Below, piece after piece: positions 14,709 through 19,899 of a DNA stretch of 19,899 bases. Made by a program: the position numbers and the translations under genes. Source of the DNA: Sterolibacterium sp964500605 (GTDB lineage Bacteria; Pseudomonadota; Gammaproteobacteria; Burkholderiales; Rhodocyclaceae); assembly GCA_964500605.1 (NCBI GenBank), contig CAZCOS010000041.1:1-19899 (forward strand). The letters run 5' to 3'. The notes under the pieces are model-generated. The model did not search any database. It saw nothing but the letters and a program-made list of their open reading frames with translations, and had not been told where the DNA came from. The first letter of the stretch is position 1; every line of letters begins with the position of its first letter.

Positions 14709-16697
14709 TTACCGGGCAGTGGCGGTAGACGGCGCAGGCGGAACTTGCACCGGTACAGCCGATTTTTTCGGCGTTTCGTTGCCCAAAAAACGACTCATGG
14801 TTTTGTCGAGCAGCTCGTTGTCGACATTCTTGCGGGCGGCATCCTGCCACATTTTTCGAGCGGCATCCTGCTGCCCCATGACCCAAAGGACTTCGCCCAG
14901 ATGCGCTGCAATTTCCGGGTCGGGCCGACGTTCATGGGCCTTGCGCAGAATGTCCAGCGCGCCTTGTCGATCTCCACGCCGGAAAAGTAACCAGCCCTTG
15001 CTATCCATGATGAAAGGGTCTTCTGGCGAAAGAGCGAGTGCTTTTTCGATGAGTGTTCCGGCTTCTTCCAGACGCAGGCCACGGTCCACCAGTGAATAAC
15101 CCAGCGCATTGTAGGCATGAGCGTCGTCGGGTTTGATGCGAATCAGGTGGCGCAGATGTCGTTCCATCACGTCGAATTGGTGGATACGTTCGGCCAGCAA
15201 GGCGGTTTCGTAGAGTAATTCAGGTTGATCGGGTTGCAGACGCAGATGCCCATCAAGCAGATGATAAGCGTCCTTGATGCGTTTTGCATTAATGAGCAGC
15301 TGTGATTCCGCGATGAGCAGGGGAATGCGCTCCTGGACATTTTCCTGCGCGGATTTTTGCAACAGAGCCCGCCCCTGGTCGAGTTGTCCTTGGCGCGCCA
15401 GCAGGTTGGCCGCACGGCTCATGGCCGGAAGATACTGTTCTCCGGGCGCGACCTTTTGATACCAATCCAGGGCTTCTTCAGGCCGCTTTGCGGCTTCGGC
15501 AACCTGTCCCAGGTAATAGCGGAACAGGTTGGCATTGCCGGCACCGAGCTCCAGCAGACGCTTAAGGTGGCGTTCGGCCGCGGGTAAATCATCGAGCTGG
15601 ATCGAAAGCAAGGCTACGGCATAGAGAACTTCTACATTGTCCGGCGTTTGTTTCAAGAGGATGGAAAACGCCTGTCGCGCGGCGTCGTATTGTTTTCCGC
15701 CAATCAGGGAACGGGCATAAGCCAACCGGACTTCCTTGGCATCGGGATGCGCATCCAGATAATTTTTCAGCGTGGTCTCTGCCTGCGTACTGCTGGCACG
15801 CTGTTCGATCTGGGCCTTGAACAGCACCGCCTGCTCCCATTCCGGGCGCAATTTCAACGCACGCTCAACCGAGGCCAGGGCGGCCACATCATCCCTCGCC
15901 TCGGCCGCTGCACGCGCCCGGATGAACTGGACCTCGGGCAAATTTTCATAAGGTTGGCTGAGGCGTTCGAGCATACTCCTCGCGACGGCCTTGTCGGGAT
16001 ACCGTGCAAGAACCCGCTGGATTTGTTCAAGCCGCAAGACGGGCAGGATATCTGGGGAAAGATCCGGGACACTTCCCACTTCTTCCGGAGCACGCTCTCC
16101 CGATAAGGGTGAAGGCTTGATCGTCAGCAAGGTTTTCAGATGCTTCATCGCCTCGTCAATCCGGCCCGCACCGAGGAAGAGTCCCGCAGCCGCCTGGTGA
16201 GCCGATGCAGAATCAGGCTCGGCAGCCACCCAGACCTGTACGGCTTCTAGGGCCTGTTCGGATTGCCGTGCATACAGGGCTACTTCCGTTGCGCGCGCAG
16301 CAATGCGTGGATCCTGCGTCTGACGCAGCAATTCCATGTATAGCTTTGAAGCCAGGGCCAGATGGCCACGCTGGCCCGCGATTTCGGCCAGAACGGTTTG
16401 ATACAGCACCTTCGGGGTCAGTGCCTGCTTGGGCAGGCGTGCTTCACGAGTGTCCGGGGTCGAGGTCGAGTCCGTCTTTGCCTGCGGAGCAGCCTCGGGC
16501 GCGGGAGTCTCTTGCCCGGACGCGTTCTGAGTGCTTTGAACATGCTGAGTGTTCTGAATGTCCCGCGCGGTTTGCCCCCAGGTGGCCGTCGTTGCCGTCG
16601 TGAGCCCCAGCAAGGAGAGGAAACTCAGCAAACGGGACAAGCCACGCAAACGACGCAGGTGGACAGAATGGAATTTCGGCAGGGCATTCTTGTTCAT
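14709..16697 (-). CDS. Exported tetratricopeptide-repeat protein
   Basis: This 662-aa protein starts at ATG 16697, with GGA 7 nt upstream; the open frame continues to a TTG at 16733, but those 12 extra residues do not improve the signal. The N-terminus (basic residues, then hydrophobic about 20-38) is a signal peptide or membrane anchor. A low-complexity acidic/Ser-Thr stretch (about 45-85) follows, then repeated TPR helices from about 95 to 645, clearest near the C-terminus (NALGYSLVDRGLRLEEAG, DSKGWLLFRRGDRQGALD). TPR solenoids scaffold protein complexes. The gene is commonly found just before lolB in betaproteobacteria, so an envelope-assembly role is likely but not shown. It heads the lolB-ispE operon. 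Confidence 0.9.
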   Translation of the reverse strand: MNKNALPKFHSVHLRRLRGLSRLLSFLSLLGLTTATTATWGQTARDIQNTQHVQSTQNASGQETPAPEAAPQAKTDSTSTPDTREARLPKQALTPKVLYQTVLAEIAGQRGHLALASKLYMELLRQTQDPRIAARATEVALYARQSEQALEAVQVWVAAEPDSASAHQAAAGLFLGAGRIDEAMKHLKTLLTIKPSPLSGERAPEEVGSVPDLSPDILPVLRLEQIQRVLARYPDKAVARSMLERLSQPYENLPEVQFIRARAAAEARDDVAALASVERALKLRPEWEQAVLFKAQIEQRASSTQAETTLKNYLDAHPDAKEVRLAYARSLIGGKQYDAARQAFSILLKQTPDNVEVLYAVALLSIQLDDLPAAERHLKRLLELGAGNANLFRYYLGQVAEAAKRPEEALDWYQKVAPGEQYLPAMSRAANLLARQGQLDQGRALLQKSAQENVQERIPLLIAESQLLINAKRIKDAYHLLDGHLRLQPDQPELLYETALLAERIHQFDVMERHLRHLIRIKPDDAHAYNALGYSLVDRGLRLEEAGTLIEKALALSPEDPFIMDSKGWLLFRRGDRQGALDILRKAHERRPDPEIAAHLGEVLWVMGQQDAARKMWQDAARKNVDNELLDKTMSRFLGNETPKKSAVPVQVPPAPSTATAR

Positions 16698-16818
16698 GTT
16701 TCGATCCACGCCCGGAAGCGGGTCTGAAAGCAAAATGGCATGTTACCAGCTTGGGACATCGGCCTTGTAGGGAGAACGCCGGGAAATGGCTCGCAGCCAC
16801 ATCCTGTTCGTGCCTTCA

Positions 16819-17496
16819 TCAAGTCTCGTCACGCATCGACAGGCCGTGCTCCACCGCATAGACGGCAGCCTGTACGCGTGAGAGGAGATTGAGTTTCTTG
16901 AGGATATTCTGGACGTGAATCTTGACCGTACTTTCGGCCAGGTCGAGGCTACGGGCAATTTCCTTGTTACTGGCTCCTCGTGCCAGAAAACCGAGGATTT
17001 CGCGCTCGCGGGGCGAAAGACGCTCCTTGTCAGCCGCTGCAGGTGCGGCGGGTGCGGCCTGTGGGGTGCTGACACTCTTCATCAACTTGCTAGTCATTTG
17101 TGGCGACATGACCGATTCGCCATCGACGGCCGTGCGCAGGGCGTTGACGAGAAAATCCGTTTCGATATTTTTGAGCAGATAGCCGTGTGCTCCCGCACGC
17201 AGGGCTTGCAGCAGGTCTTCAATGTCTTCGGAAACGGTGAGCATCAGGATACGCGCCTGCGGGGCTTCTTCAGCCACCAGGGAAACCGCCTCGCGGCCCG
17301 TAATGCCGGGCATGTGAATATCGAGCAGCACGACATCGGGCTGAAGAATTTTGGCGCGCTTGACGCCTTCGAGGGCGTCCCCCGCCTCCCCCACGACCTC
17401 GAACCCGGGCTGACGCTGTAAAAGAGCCTTGATCCCGCTGCGAAAAAGGGTGTGATCGTCGATCAACAATACCCGGATACGTTTTTCAGTACTCAT
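16819..17496 (-). CDS. NarL-family response regulator
   Basis: This 225-aa protein has a receiver domain (about 6-122) with the acidic pair D13-D14, phospho-acceptor D59 in VVLLDIHMPG, T87 and K109. An Ala/Pro linker (about 144-156) follows, then a LuxR/NarL-type helix-turn-helix (about 158-220: LSPREREILGFLARGASNKEIARSLDLAESTVKIHVQNI region). Phosphorylation by the kinase encoded upstream should allow DNA binding and control of target operons. It begins 9 nt after the kinase stop, so the pair is one operon. Because the kinase has a nitrate-type P-box, this is probably NarL in function (nitrate/nitrite control of respiration), but no target genes lie in the window. Confidence 0.93.
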   Translation of the reverse strand: MSTEKRIRVLLIDDHTLFRSGIKALLQRQPGFEVVGEAGDALEGVKRAKILQPDVVLLDIHMPGITGREAVSLVAEEAPQARILMLTVSEDIEDLLQALRAGAHGYLLKNIETDFLVNALRTAVDGESVMSPQMTSKLMKSVSTPQAAPAAPAAADKERLSPREREILGFLARGASNKEIARSLDLAESTVKIHVQNILKKLNLLSRVQAAVYAVEHGLSMRDET

Positions 17497-17505
17497 GGCC
17501 CCGAC

Positions 17506-19437
17506 TCAATTTGTTTCGCGTGGCAAGCGGAGCGTGACAATCGTTCCGTTTCCTGGCGAGGATTTTATGCTGAACTGCCCGCCGATACGGTGAGCCCGTT
17601 CACGCATGATCTTGATGCCAACATGCACATCCCCTTCGTCAGGCGGAGCATCTGCATCGAACCCTCTGCCATCGTCGAGTACGGAAATGATGAGCTCAGA
17701 ACCGCGCTCGATGATGACGTGAACATGAGATGCCTGTGCATGCTTGCGGACGTTGGACAAGGCTTCTTGCACGATATGAAGAATCTGGATGGCGTTTTGT
17801 GTCGGAATTTCACGCTCGTCCCCCCGCCGCTCCAGCCCTGTGGTGATCCCCGTCTGGCCTTCGAATTTTTCCAGTGCGCTGGCAATGGCGATTTCGACAT
17901 TGCCCGCAACGATGCGGGTACGGAAATGCACCAGCAGCTCCCGCACGTCATCATAACTTTCCTGAATGCCTTCCCGAATACGGGCCAGCTCGTCTTGCGC
18001 TTCCTGCATGTTCTCACGGCGCAACGAATCCTGAAGCATCTGGGCCTGGATATTGAGGAAAGCCAGCGACTGGGCAATGCTGTCGTGCAATTCCTCAGCC
18101 AGCAGATTACGTTCCTCGGAAACGGCCAGCTCGCGTTCGCGCTCGACCAATCGCTGATTTTCGATGGCCACACCCAGATGCTGTCCAATGGTTTCAAGCA
18201 ACCGGACTTCATTGTCCCGCAAGGCGCGGGGGCTATAGAAAAAGAGATTGAAGACACCGAGAATCTGGTTCTTCGAAGAAATGGGAATGGCCACCATCGA
18301 CGCGTAACCTTCACGATCCCGGCAGGCCATGGCGATATCAATGGCTGGTTTCTGGACGAGCTGGGAGGTCACCGCCACGCCACTGGTCGCCGCCCCGCCA
18401 CACAGGCAAGCTCCAACAGGCAAACATCCTTCGCAACGCAAGAACTCGTCCGACAGATTGCGATGCACCCCGATTCGCATCTGGCCACCGTCTGCGCCAT
18501 CTCCTTCGACAAAACGGACCAGTCCTGCCTGGGCATCCAGCAGCTGCATGACCTTGTCCAGCACTTCGTAACAGGCGACATCGCGTGGTACGGGCACACT
18601 CAGGTAAGCCGCAACTTCATACAGCAAGGTCAATTCCCGATGCTTGATTTCGATGTCACGCGTTTTTTCTTCGACACGCTGCTCAAGCTGTCCGTAATAC
18701 CCTTCCAGCCGGTCAGCCATGCTGTTGAACCCCTGGCCCACTTCACCGAATTCGTCATTGCGACGAATGGGCAAACGCACCTGAAAATCCGCGCCGCTCA
18801 TACGCCGGATCCCGTCACGGATTTCTTCGAGCGGACGAATCACCATCACGAAAAAGAAGGCGATCAGCAGTGTTGTACCGATCATCGCCAGCACAATCAG
18901 GCCGATCTGCAAGAGGCGCAGCCAGGTTGCGCTGCGCGTGCCACTTTGTTCAACGGCCGCCACAAGCTGATTGACGTGAGAAACGAACTGCTCCACCGAA
19001 GCACGGTAATGGACGAGCTGGCTCGTCCTTTGTTCGGGAGGCATTTGCAGCATGCCCTCGATACGCGGACGCATTTCCTCGTTCCATTCCTTGCGCATCT
19101 GTTTGAGCAACCGGGCAATCTCGGCTTCGTCCGGCAGAAAGAGGGGGCGGTTTGGGTCACCATTTTCCAGCGAGTGCATCACACGCTCGAAGGTTTCGAC
19201 CTCCTTGATGATGCTGCCCTTCAGGGCCTCATCGCCGGCCAGTGTCGATTGCGGGCGAGAAAGGAGGAAGACGATGCGATAAGTCCGCATCCGCTGGCTG
19301 CCCGCATCGTTGATGGCCGCCGCATTGCCTTCGAGCTGCCAGGAAAGATAAAGCGTCAGGCTGATGGCAATCAGGGCCACCAGAAAGAAAGCCATGAGGA
19401 TGCCAATGATCTTGGCACTGAGTTTGCGAAAAAACAT
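17506..19437 (-). CDS. NarX-like sensor histidine kinase
   Basis: This 643-aa inner-membrane kinase has TM1 (about 10-32), a periplasmic four-helix domain, TM2 (about 178-200), HAMP (201-252), coiled coil, GAF (about 275-430) and HisKA_3 plus ATPase domains. Residues 42-54 (INDAGSQRMRTYR) match the NarX/NarQ P-box; R49 and R54 have the spacing of the nitrate-binding arginines of E. coli NarX. H451 in ELHDSIAQSL is the phospho-acceptor, N562 the N-box, D588-x-G590 the G1 box, and GNGT (629-632) lies in the G2 region. A Cys cluster, CX2CX5CXC (335-346), lies in the GAF domain. The start at 19437 is chosen because GGGAGA lies 9 nt upstream and an upstream ATG (19503) falls inside the rpsI terminator. 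Confidence 0.93.
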   Translation of the reverse strand: MFFRKLSAKIIGILMAFFLVALIAISLTLYLSWQLEGNAAAINDAGSQRMRTYRIVFLLSRPQSTLAGDEALKGSIIKEVETFERVMHSLENGDPNRPLFLPDEAEIARLLKQMRKEWNEEMRPRIEGMLQMPPEQRTSQLVHYRASVEQFVSHVNQLVAAVEQSGTRSATWLRLLQIGLIVLAMIGTTLLIAFFFVMVIRPLEEIRDGIRRMSGADFQVRLPIRRNDEFGEVGQGFNSMADRLEGYYGQLEQRVEEKTRDIEIKHRELTLLYEVAAYLSVPVPRDVACYEVLDKVMQLLDAQAGLVRFVEGDGADGGQMRIGVHRNLSDEFLRCEGCLPVGACLCGGAATSGVAVTSQLVQKPAIDIAMACRDREGYASMVAIPISSKNQILGVFNLFFYSPRALRDNEVRLLETIGQHLGVAIENQRLVERERELAVSEERNLLAEELHDSIAQSLAFLNIQAQMLQDSLRRENMQEAQDELARIREGIQESYDDVRELLVHFRTRIVAGNVEIAIASALEKFEGQTGITTGLERRGDEREIPTQNAIQILHIVQEALSNVRKHAQASHVHVIIERGSELIISVLDDGRGFDADAPPDEGDVHVGIKIMRERAHRIGGQFSIKSSPGNGTIVTLRLPRETN

Positions 19438-19472
19438 GCGGCCAGGTCTCCCTGTCTCCCTTTCGGGTACGC

Positions 19473-19515
19473 AAAAAGGCAAAGCCGCCCGACATGATGT
19501 CACCGGCGGCTTTGC
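19473..19515 (-). terminator. Intrinsic terminator after rpsI
   Basis: On the minus strand a perfect 11-bp stem (GCAAAGCCGCC / GGCGGCTTTGC; + strand arms 19479-19489 and 19505-19515) is followed by C then TTTTT. The interior holds a second short palindrome, GACAT-G-ATGTC (19491-19501). It lies 52 nt past the rpsI stop and 35 nt before the sensor kinase start, and should separate the two transcripts. Confidence 0.92.
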
Positions 19516-19567
19516 TGCGGAATACTCCGGTGGCTGCGAGGGCAGCCCGAGAGGAATCCGTTCGGGT

Positions 19568-19899
19568 TTAACGCTTGGAGAACTGCTTGCGACGACGTGC
19601 TTTGTGCAGACCGACCTTCTTGCGTTCGACTTCGCGCGAGTCGCGCGTCACGAAACCAGCCTTCGAAAGTGCGGGCTTGAGCGTTTCGTCGTAATCGATC
19701 AGGGCGCGGGTGATGCCGTGGCGCACAGCACCAGCCTGGCCGGATTCGCCGCCGCCGACGACATTGACCATGATGTCGAACGTGCCGATGTGTTCCGTCA
19801 GCTCAAGCGGCTGGCGCACGACCATACGGCCCGTTTCGCGCGAGAAGAATTCGTCGAGCGGCTTGTCATTGACGACGATCTTGCCGCTGCCTTTTTTCA
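19568..19899 (-). CDS. rpsI: 30S ribosomal protein S9, N-terminus beyond the window edge
   Basis: The gene runs in from the right edge on the minus strand; 109 residues are visible, so about 20 N-terminal residues of the usual 130 are missing. Visible S9 marks are KKGSGKIVVNDKPLDEFFSRETGRMVV at the start, DIMVNVVGGGESGQAGAVRHGITRAL in the middle, and the basic C-terminus RKKVGLHKARRRKQFSKR, which reaches the P-site tRNA in the 30S subunit. An internal ATG at 19825 is not the start. In most bacteria rpsI follows rplM, which would lie outside the window. Transcription should stop at the terminator after the gene. Confidence 0.98.
   Translation of the reverse strand, partial: KKGSGKIVVNDKPLDEFFSRETGRMVVRQPLELTEHIGTFDIMVNVVGGGESGQAGAVRHGITRALIDYDETLKPALSKAGFVTRDSREVERKKVGLHKARRRKQFSKR

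Noticed and set aside
16787..16799. Small hairpin TGGCT-CGC-AGCCA after the response regulator
   Set aside because: Only 5 bp of stem and no T tract; too weak to call a terminator.
17452..19497. 681-aa open frame on the + strand opposite the sensor kinase
   Set aside because: The minus strand encodes a complete NarX-like kinase with all motifs. The + frame has no recognisable domain and is a by-product of GC-rich codon usage.

Overview
The window looks like chromosomal DNA of a GC-rich betaproteobacterium, possibly a Rhodocyclales or Sterolibacteriaceae-type organism. The reasons are the conserved block TPR protein - lolB - ispE, an rpsI gene, a NarX/NarL-type two-component system, and a CoA-ester-type catabolic cluster. 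The lineage is an inference from gene content and order; no 16S or marker gene settles it.

Region 1 (1-7561, all + strand) is a catabolic-looking cluster. It holds the C-terminal part of a molybdenum hydroxylase large subunit (xanthine dehydrogenase family), a luciferase-like (LLM) F420-type oxidoreductase, a family III (CaiB/BaiF) CoA transferase, an MFS transporter and a short-chain dehydrogenase. The last three are tightly packed (7-nt gap, then an ATGA overlap) and are probably one operon. A plausible division of labour is uptake by the MFS protein, CoA activation by the transferase, and oxidation by the SDR, LLM and Mo enzymes; the substrate is unknown. Between the LLM gene and the CoA transferase (2860-4183) sits a 1.3-kb accessory insert. 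It carries a MNT/AbiEii-like nucleotidyltransferase with a 67-aa partner (ATGA overlap), then a BrnT toxin with a CopG-type antitoxin (17-nt overlap). The brnT part is visibly lower in GC than its flanks.

Region 2 (7630-11408, - strand) is a signalling pair. A membrane-bound DUF4118-PAS-PAS-GGDEF-EAL protein is translationally coupled (ATGA) to a small MCP-like transducer with no periplasmic sensor domain. The pair converges on the SDR gene across a long imperfect hairpin.

Region 3 (11409-13202) carries a surface lipoprotein with a Thr-Pro linker encoded by an 18-bp minisatellite, a clear intrinsic terminator after it, and an AT-rich inverted repeat before it. It lies where many betaproteobacteria have tRNA-Gln and prs after ispE.

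Region 4 (13203-16697, - strand) is the TPR protein - lolB - ispE operon, covering envelope lipoprotein delivery and isoprenoid precursor synthesis. Region 5 (16819-19437, - strand) is a NarX-like sensor kinase and NarL-like response regulator, separated by a strong terminator from rpsI, which runs off the right edge.

No tRNA, rRNA, IS element or CRISPR array was recognised. The least explained items are the nucleotidyltransferase/67-aa pair, the brnT operator with a possible leaderless start, the GGDEF domain with changed motifs beside an intact EAL domain, and the repeat-bearing lipoprotein locus at the ispE junction.
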